From: Sphingobacteriaceae bacterium
GTDB taxonomy: Bacteria > Bacteroidota > Bacteroidia > Sphingobacteriales > Sphingobacteriaceae
Length of the DNA: 64,000 nucleotides
Direction: 5' to 3'
Assembly: GCA_947479815.1 (NCBI GenBank)
Contig: CANKAT010000008.1
Coordinates: 1 to 64,000 of the forward strand
The notes under the pieces are model-generated. The model saw only the letters and a list, made by a program, of their open reading frames with translations. It was not told the DNA's origin and ran no database searches. The position numbers were made by a program, and so were the translations under genes. Below, piece after piece: positions 48,953 through 58,830 of this stretch (position 1 is the first letter of the stretch; the number at the start of each line of letters is the position of its first letter).

Positions 48953-50218
48953 CTACCTTCTTTTATTACCAAATCGTCTATTTGGACTTCCACTCATTGG
49001 AGTATTTCCGGATGATGAGTTTGATTTTTTAGCAGATCCGCCTTTCTTTTTTGTTGACTTGCTCATAATAAAGGATGCGCCACGCATGTGATAAGGTTGA
49101 TCTTCAATAACAGGTATTTCTCTTCCAATCAATTTCTGAATATCTTTAAGATACTCCATTTCCTCTTCATCACAAAAAGAATAAGCAATACCGCTTGAAC
49201 CTGCACGCCCAGTTCTTCCAATCCGGTGCACATAAGTTTCAGGAATATTAGGCAATTCAAAATTGATCACGTGCGAAAGTTCATCAATATCAATTCCCCT
49301 TGCGGCGATATCGGTTGCAATTAAAGCCTTTATTTGTCCGCTTTTAAAATTAGACAATGCCTTTTGACGAGCATTCTGAGATTTATTTCCGTGGATAGCT
49401 TCTGTTTTAATTCCAGCTTTAACAAGATCCTTAGTTATTTTATCAGCTCCATGTTTAGTTCTACTGAAGATCAGTGCAGACTTAATACTCTTGTCATTGA
49501 GGATATGGATAAGCAATTTTTTCTTGTCGTTTTTCTCAACAAAGAATAAGGATTGATCAATGGTATCGGCAGTACTAGAAACTGGCGTTACTTCAACTTT
49601 TTCAGGATTAACCAAAATAGTATTAGCCAATTTCTGTATTTCATCAGGCATGGTGGCTGAGAAAAACAAGGTTTGACGTTTTTGTGGAATCTTGGTTATG
49701 ATCTTTTTTACATCATGAATAAAACCCATGTCGAGCATTCGGTCGGCTTCATCAAGCACAAATATTTTCAGATAATGTAACTGAATAAATTTTTGATTGA
49801 TCAGATCCAGTAATCTTCCTGGGGTTGCGATAAGAATATCAACACCTGCTTTTAAAGCCGATACCTGCGAACCTTGTGAAACACCTCCAAAGATAACGGT
49901 ATGCTTCATTCCGGTGTGACGCCCGTATGCCGTAAAACTTTCTCCAATTTGTATGGCAAGCTCACGGGTAGGGGTTAAAATTAGACATTTGATTGCTCTA
50001 GGCCCTTGATCGTATATTTTTCCACCCTCCAAAATCTGAAGAATAGGTATGGCAAATGCTGCGGTTTTTCCTGTGCCGGTTTGTGCACAGCCTAAAAGGT
50101 CTTTACGTTCTAATATGATTGGTATTGATTGTTCCTGAATAGGAGTGGGGGTAGTGTAACCTTCTGTTTTTAAAGCCTTTAAAATAGGCTCAATTAAGTT
50201 TAAATTTTCGAATGACAT
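48953..50218 (-). CDS. DEAD-box RNA helicase (RhlE-like)
   Basis: 421 residues. Q motif ([13 protein letters not shown]), motif I AQTGTGKT, Ia PTRELA, II DEAD, III SAT, and domain 2 ARGIDIDEL and [10 protein letters not shown]. Basic Ser/Gly-rich C-terminal tail ([18 protein letters not shown]) as in RhlE-type proteins involved in cold growth and ribosome assembly. Upstream has TACCTTTG on the minus strand at 50275-50268 as a -7 candidate. Confidence 0.93.
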   Translation of the reverse strand: MSFENLNLIEPILKALKTEGYTTPTPIQEQSIPIILERKDLLGCAQTGTGKTAAFAIPILQILEGGKIYDQGPRAIKCLILTPTRELAIQIGESFTAYGRHTGMKHTVIFGGVSQGSQVSALKAGVDILIATPGRLLDLINQKFIQLHYLKIFVLDEADRMLDMGFIHDVKKIITKIPQKRQTLFFSATMPDEIQKLANTILVNPEKVEVTPVSSTADTIDQSLFFVEKNDKKKLLIHILNDKSIKSALIFSRTKHGADKITKDLVKAGIKTEAIHGNKSQNARQKALSNFKSGQIKALIATDIAARGIDIDELSHVINFELPNIPETYVHRIGRTGRAGSSGIAYSFCDEEEMEYLKDIQKLIGREIPVIEDQPYHMRGASFIMSKSTKKKGGSAKKSNSSSGNTPMSGSPNRRFGNKRR

Positions 50219-50307
50219 GTAATGATTTTACATCGCTGTTAAAAATACCAACGATTTTATATTTATGCAAAGGTACGGCTTTAAACTGATAATGTACTGG
50301 TTAAGAA

Positions 50308-51510
50308 TTATTTGGCTATTCCAGCTCGATAAAATTCCAGTGCTTCAATAATGGTTGCACATGCTTTATGTATCTCATTATCAGTGATAATCAGGGGTGG
50401 TGCAATTCGCATGGCGGTATCACAGTGTAAGAACCAATCAATAATTATCCCATTTTCAACGCAGCGTTTGCTCACCCTTTCAACTTGTTCAAAGCTGCTT
50501 AACTGTATGCATAACATCAATCCCATGCCTCTGATCTCTTTGATTTCCGGATGCTGAAGGTGCTTTCTAAATAGTGATTCTTTTAACGATACATCTTTAA
50601 CTAATTCTTCTTCTAGAATTACTTCTAAATTGGCTAAACCAGCAGCACAACTAACTGGATGACCACCGAACGTGGTAATATGTCCGAGCATTGGATTTTC
50701 CTTTAGCACACTCATGATCTCATTACTGGAGATAAAAGCACCAATTGGCATTCCTCCGCCCATTCCTTTTGCCAGTAATAAAATGTCAGGTTTTATATTA
50801 AAGTGCTCAAAAGCGAATAATGTACCCGTGCGACCAAATCCTGTTTGAATTTCATCCAGAATTAATAAGGTGCCTGTTTCATTACAGCGTTTTCTTAAAC
50901 GCTGCATGTAATTAATATCCGGTACTCGTACACCTGCTTCGCCCTGAATCGTCTCTAGTATTACGGCTGCAGTATCCGTACTTATTAAATCTAAATCGAT
51001 ATAATTATTGAATTCGATGAAACGAATATCTGGGAGCAGTGGTCTGTATGCTTGCTTATAATGTTCATTACCCATTACGCTGAGTGCACCCTGGGTACTT
51101 CCATGATAGGAATCTTTGCATGCTATAATTTCAGATCGTCCGGTAAAGCGTTTTGCCAGTTTCATGGCTCCCTCTGTGGCCTCGGCACCAGAATTAACGA
51201 AATATATCGAACGTAAAGAATCTGGGAGGATAGAAGATAATTTACTTGCAAACTTTACCTGTGGCGATTGTATAAATTCGCCATAAACGGTTAAGTGAAG
51301 GTATTTGTCTACCTGATCTTTGATTGCTTGAACAACTTTTGCATTTCTGTGTCCTGTATTACTGACTGCAAAGCCTGAAACAAGATCCATATAACTTTTC
51401 CCATTATAGTCATATAAATACATGCCTTCTGCACGTTCAATTTCAAGGAGGCGAGGAGTAGGTGATGTTTGAGCAGTATTTAGTAGGAAAAGCTGTCGTG
51501 GACTTAGCAT
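50308..51510 (-). CDS. Class III aminotransferase (acetylornithine/ornithine-type)
   Basis: 400 residues, PLP enzyme. NSGAEATEGAMKLAKRFTGR (about 106-125), DEIQTGFGRTGTLFAFE (about 219-235) and the PLP-lysine in DILLLAKGMGGGMPIGA (about 248). The family includes acetylornithine, ornithine and GABA aminotransferases. No arg genes adjoin it, so the substrate is not fixed by context. No gene symbol assigned. Confidence 0.85.
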   Translation of the reverse strand: MLSPRQLFLLNTAQTSPTPRLLEIERAEGMYLYDYNGKSYMDLVSGFAVSNTGHRNAKVVQAIKDQVDKYLHLTVYGEFIQSPQVKFASKLSSILPDSLRSIYFVNSGAEATEGAMKLAKRFTGRSEIIACKDSYHGSTQGALSVMGNEHYKQAYRPLLPDIRFIEFNNYIDLDLISTDTAAVILETIQGEAGVRVPDINYMQRLRKRCNETGTLLILDEIQTGFGRTGTLFAFEHFNIKPDILLLAKGMGGGMPIGAFISSNEIMSVLKENPMLGHITTFGGHPVSCAAGLANLEVILEEELVKDVSLKESLFRKHLQHPEIKEIRGMGLMLCIQLSSFEQVERVSKRCVENGIIIDWFLHCDTAMRIAPPLIITDNEIHKACATIIEALEFYRAGIAK

Positions 51511-51580
51511 CTGTAAAAATACACATTTTAAGGCTTGTTAAAAATCAGCATTTAAAATGTGTCTCCAATAAATATACAGC

Positions 51581-52018
51581 TTAATTAATTGATTTGCGAC
51601 GGTGATTTAATTGCTTGATCAGGTGTTCTCTGAATTCGTGTTCAGCCTGGTATAAAAGCAGAATCTTTTCAGCTGGAATTACCTTGGAATAGAGTTTTTT
51701 ATACTTTTTTTTAAGCTCTAATAGCTTACTTTCATAAGCAAGTTCGGCATTAATTTTATCATTCGGAGCGATGTCGGTCTTCTGCCTGTATTCTCTTCGT
51801 TTTTTCATCAACTCCATCAGTTCTTTTTGGTAATTATTGTAAACCGGCCAAAATTTTTGAGCTTCTTCGGTTATGAGATCTAATTTATTGGTGATGAAGG
51901 CAATTTTTATGGCTTCAATCTGTTCATAACGTTCACGATGATTTTGTGCAAATAACGATACATGAAGAGTAAGGCAGAAAATAATACTACAAATCCCTAT
52001 CAATAGCTTTCTTTTCAT
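51581..52018 (-). CDS. Exported Spy/CpxP-like helical protein
   Basis: 145 residues. Signal peptide (1-24, ending SLFAQ), then mostly alpha-helical, highly charged text (AIKIAFITNKLDLITEEAQKFWPVYN, MELMKKRREYRQK) with the small LTxxE-like helix-hairpin pattern seen in Spy/CpxP/CnrX-type periplasmic sensors. Its ATG overlaps the stop of the anti-sigma-like gene by four bases. Together with the ECF sigma and the membrane protein it forms a three-gene module that probably senses envelope state; this is inference. Confidence 0.7.
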   Translation of the reverse strand: MKRKLLIGICSIIFCLTLHVSLFAQNHRERYEQIEAIKIAFITNKLDLITEEAQKFWPVYNNYQKELMELMKKRREYRQKTDIAPNDKINAELAYESKLLELKKKYKKLYSKVIPAEKILLLYQAEHEFREHLIKQLNHRRKSIN

Positions 52019-52635
52019 AGTGTAGTATTATTAATGTATTGTTCAATTTCTTGTGATGAAACATCAGAATTCATTTGCTGCAGTCCATCCTCACTTAAGT
52101 TTTCAATAATGAATTGATTATCATTTACGGTGCTGTGAATTTGTAGATAATTGATGATCTCTTGATCAGGAACTTCTGAGAGATCTTTCCCAATGGTATA
52201 ACCTGTAGAGTTGAAATATACAGCAGTACCTAACACAAGGGTAATACATGCAGCAGCCGAATAACTGATCCATGATTTGAAAATATTTTTCTTGCTTTCT
52301 GGTTTCTGTTCAGCTAATTTGGTCTGAATACGTTCACTAAGCTCTGAAAAATATGCTTCAGGAATAGTAAATCCAGTTGATGGAACTAATGATTGAATAG
52401 TTTCAATTGCAATTCTTTCTTCAATTTGCGAAGGTAGCTTTTGAAAGTAATCAGTAGGGATATTAAATTCTTCTGCTGCTTCAAATCGAGCTGACTCGAT
52501 ACGAATTCTTGAATTTATAGTATCATTTAAAGATTCGAAATATCCGGATGGCACAACAAAAGGATTCACCCTCTTGATTGCTGCAAGTGTTGCTGCGTCT
52601 TTTTCCCATTTCCTATCTGAATCTTGTAATTTCAT
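52015..52635 (-). CDS. Putative anti-sigma factor with triple FxIPxxYFxxL repeat
   Basis: 206 residues. The cytosolic half has three copies of a roughly 31-residue motif: FVVPSGYFESLNDTI (P29), FNIPTDYFQKLPSQI (P60) and FTIPEAYFSELSERI (P92). A single membrane helix follows (about 122-141, WISYSAAACITLVLGTAVYF). The periplasmic part has two short helical motifs (DQEIINYLQ, SQEIEQYIN). Thirty bases after the sigma gene and overlapping the next gene. No ZAS or FecR domain is visible, so the anti-sigma role is inferred from position and topology. Confidence 0.6.
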   Translation of the reverse strand: MKLQDSDRKWEKDAATLAAIKRVNPFVVPSGYFESLNDTINSRIRIESARFEAAEEFNIPTDYFQKLPSQIEERIAIETIQSLVPSTGFTIPEAYFSELSERIQTKLAEQKPESKKNIFKSWISYSAAACITLVLGTAVYFNSTGYTIGKDLSEVPDQEIINYLQIHSTVNDNQFIIENLSEDGLQQMNSDVSSQEIEQYINNTTL

Positions 52636-52665
52636 AATACTTTGATACTTTTCAAATAAAAAGGT

Positions 52666-53217
52666 TTAATCGGTATTTAATAATAGTTGTTCAATTTTCT
52701 TTACAGCAATATGAAAGGATGCTTTTAAAGCCCCCACACTAGTTCCCAATATTTCAGAGATATCTTCATATTTAAGATCATCGAAGTATTTCATGTTAAA
52801 CACCAGTCTTTGTTTTTCAGGTAGTGTAAGCAAAGCTTTTTGAAGTTTCATTTGGGCATTGTCGCCATCAAAATAAGGGCTTTCTGCAAGCGTTTTAACC
52901 ATATTTTTTCCAGCATCGTCATCAATAGAAACACTATTCCTTATTTTTTTGCGCTTTAAAAAAGTGATACTCTCATTTGTAGCAATCCGGTATAGCCAGG
53001 TATAAAGCTGAGAGTCGCTTCTGAAGGTGGAAAGGCTTTTCCATACTTTTAAAAACACATCCTGTACAAGGTCATCGGTATCATCATGGTCGATGATCAT
53101 TCTTCGGATATGCCAGTATATTTTTTGCTGATACTTACTAAGTAACAAACGAAAAGCTTCATCACGGGTACTTTCCTGTGCAAATTTTTTTAATATTTCT
53201 GAATCCTCAACCTGCAT
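52666..53217 (-). CDS. ECF RNA polymerase sigma factor
   Basis: 183 residues. Region 2 with DDTDDLVQDVFLKVWKSL and WLYRIATNESITFLKR; region 4 with LPEKQRLVFNMKYFDDLKYEDISEILGTS and the helix-turn-helix GALKASFHIAVKKIEQ. No extra domains. First gene of the sigma/membrane/Spy-like unit; 40 bp after the transketolase C-subunit, so it may also receive read-through from that unit. Confidence 0.95.
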   Translation of the reverse strand: MQVEDSEILKKFAQESTRDEAFRLLLSKYQQKIYWHIRRMIIDHDDTDDLVQDVFLKVWKSLSTFRSDSQLYTWLYRIATNESITFLKRKKIRNSVSIDDDAGKNMVKTLAESPYFDGDNAQMKLQKALLTLPEKQRLVFNMKYFDDLKYEDISEILGTSVGALKASFHIAVKKIEQLLLNTD

Positions 53218-53257
53218 ATTTTTATTAATTGGCCTGGATCCCCGGAGCTAAAGTATT

Positions 53258-54211
53258 TTACTTGCGTTTGATAACCTTATTCACTGCCTTTATAATATCT
53301 TCAGTATCTAAACCGTACTTTTTCATGAGCTGATCTGGAGTTCCACTTTCGCCGAAACTGTCATTCACTGCTACATACTCTTGTGGAACCGGATTGTTTC
53401 TTGCTAAAAGTTGGGCTATACTATCTCCTAATCCACCAATTCGATTATGCTCTTCAGCGGTCACGACACATCCAGTTTTAGCTACTGACTTTAAGACTGC
53501 TTCTTCATCCAAAGGTTTAATGGTATGAATATTTATTATTTCAACATTAATGCCTGCCTCTGCAAGCAGTTCTCCTGCTTCAATGGCTTTCCATACCATA
53601 TGTCCGGTAGCGAAAATACTTACGTCAGTACCCTCATTAACCATCCATGCTTTACCTATTTCGAATTTCTGATCTGGATCTGTAAATACCGGAACTGTTG
53701 GTCTTCCAAATCTTAAATAAACAGGGCCATGATAATCGGCAATTGCCATCGTAGCTGCCTTCGTCTGATTATAATCACACGGGTTGATCACCACCATTCC
53801 TGGAAGCATTTTCATCATCCCAATATCTTCAAGAATTTGATGAGTTGCTCCATCTTCTCCCAATGTAAGACCGGCATGTGATGCACAGATCTTCACATTT
53901 TTATCAGAATAAGCAATCGATTGTCTTATTTGATCATACACACGACCCGTTGAGAAATTCGCAAAAGTGCCAGTAAATGGAATTTTACCACCGATAGTTA
54001 ATCCTGCAGCAATTCCCATCATATTTGCCTCGGCTATTCCGATCTGGAAAAAGCGTTCAGGAAATTCTTTGATAAAAGCATCCATTTTTAATGATCCGAT
54101 TAAATCGGCACACAGGGCAACAACCTGATCATTCTTTTTGCCTGCTTCCAATAAACCAGCTCCAAAACCTGAACGAGTATCTTTTTTCTCAGTGTATGTG
54201 TATTTTTTCAT
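53258..54211 (-). CDS. Transketolase, C-terminal subunit
   Basis: 317 residues from the ATG at 54211 (MKKYTYTEKKDTRSG); the ORF-track start adds 11 spurious residues. Pyrimidine-binding and C-terminal domains of a split transketolase: PERFFQIGIAEANMMGIAAGL, GEDGATHQILEDIGMM, ATGHMVWKAIEAGELL, EEHNRIGGLGDSI. Works with the N-terminal subunit encoded 70 bp upstream. Split transketolases are common in Bacteroidota, and could also belong to a DXS-like branch, but text favours transketolase. Confidence 0.92.
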   Translation of the reverse strand: MKKYTYTEKKDTRSGFGAGLLEAGKKNDQVVALCADLIGSLKMDAFIKEFPERFFQIGIAEANMMGIAAGLTIGGKIPFTGTFANFSTGRVYDQIRQSIAYSDKNVKICASHAGLTLGEDGATHQILEDIGMMKMLPGMVVINPCDYNQTKAATMAIADYHGPVYLRFGRPTVPVFTDPDQKFEIGKAWMVNEGTDVSIFATGHMVWKAIEAGELLAEAGINVEIINIHTIKPLDEEAVLKSVAKTGCVVTAEEHNRIGGLGDSIAQLLARNNPVPQEYVAVNDSFGESGTPDQLMKKYGLDTEDIIKAVNKVIKRK

Positions 54212-54281
54212 ATAAAAAACGTTTCCTGATCTTGAATCAGGCATAAGTAAATTTTAGGTCTATTCTGATCTTTTATTTGGC

Positions 54282-55127
54282 TTAATAATCGCCAAGAGTT
54301 TCTTCCAATTGCCCTAGAGCAGTTGCAAGCTGTTCATCATTTGGAGCTGTTCCATGCCATTTATGAGTGTGCATCATGAAATCTACTCCATTGCCCATCA
54401 TGGTTTGCATTAAGATCATGATTGGTTTCCCTTTAGACGTTTTAGAAATGGCAAGATCTAATACACGTACTACATCTGCCATATCATTTCCACTCATTTC
54501 AAGCACCTCCCATCCAAAAGCCTCCCATTTGGTTCTTAAATTTCCTAATGAAAGAATTTTGTCAGTTGGCCCATCGATTTGCTGACCATTAACATCTATA
54601 GTTGAAATCAGATTATCTACTTTATTGTGGCTGGCATACATTGCTGCCTCCCAAATCTGGCCTTCCTGCAATTCTCCATCACCATGTAATGAAAAAACAA
54701 GTCGACTGTCTTTATTTAATTTTTTAGCAACTGCAGCACCAATAGCAACAGACATCCCCTGACCTAAAGATCCTGAGGCAATACGAACTCCTGGTAAATT
54801 TTCATGAGTTGTAGGGTGCCCTTGTAAGCGGGTATTAATCTTTCTGAAAGTAGCAAGCTCAGATGCTTCAAAATAACCTGATCGGGCTAATACACTGTAA
54901 AAAACTGGTGAAATATGTCCATTAGATAAAAAGAACAGGTCTTCACCATGGCCGTCCATGTTAAACTTGGTGTTATGCTTCAGGGTATTAAAATACAAGG
55001 CTACTAAATAATCAGCACAACCAAGTGAACCACCCGGATGACCTGACTGGCAGGCATGTACCATTCTAACGATATCTCTGCGAACCTGAGAGGCAATTTT
55101 TGCTAATTTTTCAATATCTGGAGTCAT
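54282..55127 (-). CDS. Transketolase, N-terminal subunit
   Basis: 281 residues: TPP-binding half, with RMVHACQSGHPGGSLGCADYL, GDGELQEGQIWEAAMYASHNKVDN, IDVNGQQIDGPTDKI. Lacks the pyrimidine-binding domain, which the next gene supplies. Pentose phosphate pathway. Starts the split-transketolase pair. Confidence 0.93.
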   Translation of the reverse strand: MTPDIEKLAKIASQVRRDIVRMVHACQSGHPGGSLGCADYLVALYFNTLKHNTKFNMDGHGEDLFFLSNGHISPVFYSVLARSGYFEASELATFRKINTRLQGHPTTHENLPGVRIASGSLGQGMSVAIGAAVAKKLNKDSRLVFSLHGDGELQEGQIWEAAMYASHNKVDNLISTIDVNGQQIDGPTDKILSLGNLRTKWEAFGWEVLEMSGNDMADVVRVLDLAISKTSKGKPIMILMQTMMGNGVDFMMHTHKWHGTAPNDEQLATALGQLEETLGDY

Positions 55128-55221
55128 ATTTAATGCTTAATGGCTCTGCTAAAATAGCCATGATTTCTGAATAGATGTGCTGCTTATGTGTTTTATTATT
55201 TCTTATTCTATTGGGTATAAA

Positions 55222-55683
55222 TTATTTCAGGATTTCTAATACCTGTGCAGATGAATTCTTAGTATCAACTTTATCAATGATCTTACGAATCATACCATTT
55301 TTATCAATGATGAAAGTTTTGCGTGAAACACCCATGTATTTTTTTCCGTACATGTTCTTTTCAACCCAAACTCCATAAGCTTCAACAATTTTCTTTTCTG
55401 TATCAGCGATCAATGAGAACGGCAAATTATATTTGCCAATAAATTTCAGGTGTGACTTTTCATCGTCAGTACTTACTCCCAAAACTTCAAATCCTTCTGC
55501 TAGCAAGAATTCATAATTATCTCGAAAGCTGCACGCTTCTGCAGTACACCCCGGTGTATCATCTTTGGGGTAGAAATAAAGAATAATATTCTTTCCAGCA
55601 AAATTACTTAAGCTTACAGATTTGCCATTTTGATCATTTGCAGTAAATTCAGGTGCCTTTTGCCCTTCGCTCAATTCATTCAT
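55222..55683 (-). CDS. bcp: Thioredoxin-dependent thiol peroxidase (BCP/PrxQ)
   Basis: 153 residues, peroxiredoxin of the PrxQ type. Peroxidatic Cys in YFYPKDDTPGCTAEACSFRD (about 45); the second Cys five residues later (TAEAC) is the resolving cysteine of the 1-to-5 spaced class. Reduces peroxides with thioredoxin, cytosolic. Confidence 0.95.
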   Translation of the reverse strand: MNELSEGQKAPEFTANDQNGKSVSLSNFAGKNIILYFYPKDDTPGCTAEACSFRDNYEFLLAEGFEVLGVSTDDEKSHLKFIGKYNLPFSLIADTEKKIVEAYGVWVEKNMYGKKYMGVSRKTFIIDKNGMIRKIIDKVDTKNSSAQVLEILK

Positions 55684-55744
55684 TTATTGGATTTTTTGAT
55701 GCACTAAAATTAGTAAAATAAATATTGTGAAGGGAATATTTCTG

Positions 55745-57451
55745 TTACTTGTAAAATACAGCATGGAACATGGCCGTATTATTTTTCTTATCGCTTACAA
55801 TAAGTTGGAAATCATGTTTTCCTTTGATAAGTAAATCGTCTAAACGATGCCATAATGAGCCAGATTTCGAATCATATTCCATCAAAACCCAGCGACCGTC
55901 AAGCAGCGCAGTAAAGCTGTCGATCCCCGATAGATTATCAGCTATACGAAATTGAATCTTCGAAGCTGTGGCCAGATTTACTCCATCTCTGATATTTAAT
56001 GGGGTGATTTTAGGAGCCACAGTGTCGAGAGTAAGATAAAAGCTATCAAAGGTTTTTAATTCAGCCTTTACAGATCCATTTTCATAATATCCGCCCTGTG
56101 CAATTTTTCGGGTATTTACGATTAAGGCTTTACTTCGCAAATTTAATGGGATATCTTCATCCGCGTTTATGGATAAACTATAGGTTCCGTTTAAAGGAAT
56201 TAAACGGTTGTGGATATGATGTATAGCTGAATATCCTCCTACAGGCCTTGGAGATCTGCTGTATACAAAATTTAGATCACTGAATAGCGTTTTCAAAGGA
56301 AATTTAATACTTAGCCCGGTGGTATCAAACGTATTTATCTGGTTAAATGCCATTTTTTTTCCGTCAAGCTGATTAACTAATTTTTTTGATACAGGATCAA
56401 ATTTGACTTTGAAGATTAAAACACTTTCATTTCCGGCAATATCTTTTACTACATATTTTGCTTCGTGTATGTTTTGATCAGCAATGCTGATTAGTCCGCT
56501 ATTGACCGCATTTTTATAAATATTTAATTCATTACCAGGCTCTATGAAGCTTTTCTGAATACGTTTTCCAATTGAAATCAATGCAGGATGATCAATATGT
56601 GAATTTATGCCTCTTGAGTATTCAAAAGAGAATTTTTCCCAAACAGAAGAATGGATTAGCCCACCATCAATAAACAATTCTATGGAATAAGTTCCGTTTT
56701 GGTTGTCTGATAAAGAGTTTTTATCGGAAGCTACAATGCCAAAGCCCGATTCTTTTTCAAGTGTGATTATGGCTTGGCTTGAAACCTGGTATTGTCCATT
56801 AGCTCCGTTAACCTGGTAAAATTGCTTTGGTGTATGTTCGCTAAATGGATTTCCATTCAGGTGGTATACGTATAAGCCTGCTATTGTAGGTTTAATCTTG
56901 TCAGGAATGGTAATGCCAAAGAGTTGCGGATTAATGGTTTGTTCAGTTTTTGTATCACGAAGCTCAAAATGGAGGTGAGGGCCACTAGAACCTCCTGTAT
57001 TTCCTGAATAGGCAATGATTTCTCCTTTTTTAACTGGAATTTCAAGAGCAAGAAGCGGAAAGTCAACATCAAATTTTTCGACGCTGTATTGGTAGGATGT
57101 TAATGCCTGGCTTATGCGATCATTGTAGTTTCTAAGATGCATATAAACCGAAGTAAACCCATTGGGATGATTTACATAAAGTGCATTGCCACCGCCGCCA
57201 ATCTGAACTCTGATTCTGGAAATGAAACCATCTGCAACTGCAAAAACTGGATAACCTTCACGCTGATTGGTTTTAAAATCAAGCCCGGAATGAAAATGAT
57301 TGGTACGTATTTCTCCAAAATTACCCGAAATTATTGGTGGCAGGTCAAGCGGAGGCCTGAAATAATTTAGTGGGTAGCTGACCTGATTTGTCTGGCTGTA
57401 TACCAGACAATTTATAAAAAGAAAAACAAGAGTTAAATAGCTTTTAAACAT
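55745..57451 (-). CDS. M23 family metallopeptidase with C-terminal extension
   Basis: 568 residues, exported (signal peptide 1-20, ending VYSQ). LytM/M23 catalytic domain at the N-terminus: zinc ligands in HFHSGLDFKT (about 53-62) and GPHLHFELRDT (about 157-167). The remaining 390 residues hold beta-rich Ig-like segments with IRFRIADNLSGIDSF-type text, typical of large Bacteroidota M23 proteins. Cleaves peptidoglycan cross-bridges or stem peptides if active. The fused long tail is noted, its role unknown. Confidence 0.88.
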   Translation of the reverse strand: MFKSYLTLVFLFINCLVYSQTNQVSYPLNYFRPPLDLPPIISGNFGEIRTNHFHSGLDFKTNQREGYPVFAVADGFISRIRVQIGGGGNALYVNHPNGFTSVYMHLRNYNDRISQALTSYQYSVEKFDVDFPLLALEIPVKKGEIIAYSGNTGGSSGPHLHFELRDTKTEQTINPQLFGITIPDKIKPTIAGLYVYHLNGNPFSEHTPKQFYQVNGANGQYQVSSQAIITLEKESGFGIVASDKNSLSDNQNGTYSIELFIDGGLIHSSVWEKFSFEYSRGINSHIDHPALISIGKRIQKSFIEPGNELNIYKNAVNSGLISIADQNIHEAKYVVKDIAGNESVLIFKVKFDPVSKKLVNQLDGKKMAFNQINTFDTTGLSIKFPLKTLFSDLNFVYSRSPRPVGGYSAIHHIHNRLIPLNGTYSLSINADEDIPLNLRSKALIVNTRKIAQGGYYENGSVKAELKTFDSFYLTLDTVAPKITPLNIRDGVNLATASKIQFRIADNLSGIDSFTALLDGRWVLMEYDSKSGSLWHRLDDLLIKGKHDFQLIVSDKKNNTAMFHAVFYK

Positions 57452-57463
57452 TTGAATGCAGCA

Positions 57464-58075
57464 TTACCGGACATAAAAATCCAGTAACTTTTCATCTTCC
57501 AAATAACCTGCCAAATGATCGCCGACATTTACTTTTCCAACTCCCTGAGGGGTACCCGTGAAAATAAGATCTCCTTTTTTAAGAGTAATATATTTGGATA
57601 CAAAGGCAATAATATATTCATAAGAAAATAACAAGCCACTAGTATTGCCGCTTTGAACAGTATTTCCATTGAGATCTAGCCTGATGTTCAGCTTAGCTAA
57701 ATCTTTGAAATTTGATTTAGGAAAAAATTTGCTTACCGGAGCCGAATTATCAAATGCTTTGGCCAGTTCCCATGGAAGCCCTTTTTCTTTATGTTTTTGT
57801 TGTATATCCCTTGCGGTAAAATCTATACCCAGACCAATTTCATCAAAGTAATTACCTGCAAATTTTTCAGCAATATGCTTTCCTTCTTTTGATATTTTTA
57901 AAACCAATTCTATTTCATGATGAATATCAATTGAAAATTCAGGGTGGTAAAATGGTTTGTTATCCTTTAAAACTGCTGTATCTGGTTTCATGAATATCAC
58001 AGGTACAGTTGGAACAGGATTATTTAATTCTTTGGCATGCTCGGCGTAATTACGTCCAATAGCTATTATTTTCAT
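57464..58075 (-). CDS. Fumarylacetoacetate hydrolase family protein
   Basis: 203 residues. MKIIAIGRNYAEHAKELNN, metal ligands in DIHHEIELVLKISKEG (E-x-E), GIDFTARDIQQKHKEKGLPW and FTGTPQGVGKV near the end. Short FAH fold, as in acylpyruvases/oxaloacetate decarboxylases and other C-C bond hydrolases. Substrate not determinable. Overlaps no neighbour; 12 bp before the M23 gene, likely co-transcribed. Confidence 0.88.
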   Translation of the reverse strand: MKIIAIGRNYAEHAKELNNPVPTVPVIFMKPDTAVLKDNKPFYHPEFSIDIHHEIELVLKISKEGKHIAEKFAGNYFDEIGLGIDFTARDIQQKHKEKGLPWELAKAFDNSAPVSKFFPKSNFKDLAKLNIRLDLNGNTVQSGNTSGLLFSYEYIIAFVSKYITLKKGDLIFTGTPQGVGKVNVGDHLAGYLEDEKLLDFYVR

Positions 58076-58120
58076 ACAGCGAATATATAAATACTGAATA
58101 AAAAGAAGATGGATTTTTGA

Positions 58121-58660
58121 TTAAAGTACTGAGATACGTTTTGTAATGATCTCTGAACCTACACTAACACGAATAAAATAGAATCCACTGGTTATGCGGG
58201 AAGCGATTACGAAAGGTTTAGTTTGATCTCCAGCAGCAACTCGTTCAGAAAGCAAGGTAGTAATCTCATTTCCCAAAACATCCATAATTTTTACAATTAC
58301 ATTAGCATCTTTGCTCATGCTAAAGCTTAAATTTAATTGATCAGAAATTGGATTGGGATACACTTTTACATTATTCAATACCCTGTCATTGTCAACAGAT
58401 TTAGGAGCACCCATGATCTTCGTGTTTCCAAAAAAATTGTCTTTGGCAGGTTTAAATGGAATGAAATTCACCTTTACACCATTTTTAAGGTAGGCCGGTT
58501 TATTGATTCGTGTATCTGTTATTTTGGTAGAAACCTTTGCTTTTACTTTTAATGAATCTGGCCTTGCTCCCTGCGGAATTTTATATGCATAGGTATTGCC
58601 AGCCATGAATATGGTTAGCACTATGGAGGTAAGAAAAATTCGCAGGTAGAAGTTTATCAT
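58121..58660 (-). CDS. Small T9SS type A sorting-domain protein
   Basis: Start set at the ATG (58660); the ORF-track start is a TTG two codons upstream. 179 residues. Signal peptide (about 1-26, ending TYAY). The last 85 residues form a Por/type IX secretion C-terminal domain: KVYPNPISDQLNLSFSM, VKIMDVLGNEI, SGFYFIRVSVGSEIITKRISVL. The 70-residue mature passenger is Lys/Pro-rich with no known domain. It should be exported through the T9SS and may be only a short surface peptide, a remnant, or a regulator. Confidence 0.8.
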   Translation of the reverse strand: MINFYLRIFLTSIVLTIFMAGNTYAYKIPQGARPDSLKVKAKVSTKITDTRINKPAYLKNGVKVNFIPFKPAKDNFFGNTKIMGAPKSVDNDRVLNNVKVYPNPISDQLNLSFSMSKDANVIVKIMDVLGNEITTLLSERVAAGDQTKPFVIASRITSGFYFIRVSVGSEIITKRISVL

Positions 58661-58830
58661 ACGCAATTACAACGAAAGTATAAATATAATGCATTTTAAT
58701 ATATACCAACAGGGTTTTGAGCCTTTTTAACAAAATTTAACTAAACTAAGTTTAAGATACGGTTGAAAACCTATATATGTTGGTTTAAATTTAAAAAAAA
58801 TGATCGTAAATCAATGGTTCATTTATACAG

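Noticed and set aside
53258-55127. Split transketolase as a frameshifted single gene
   Set aside because: A 70-bp gap, separate start codons and complete domain boundaries show two genuine subunit genes, as usual in Bacteroidota.
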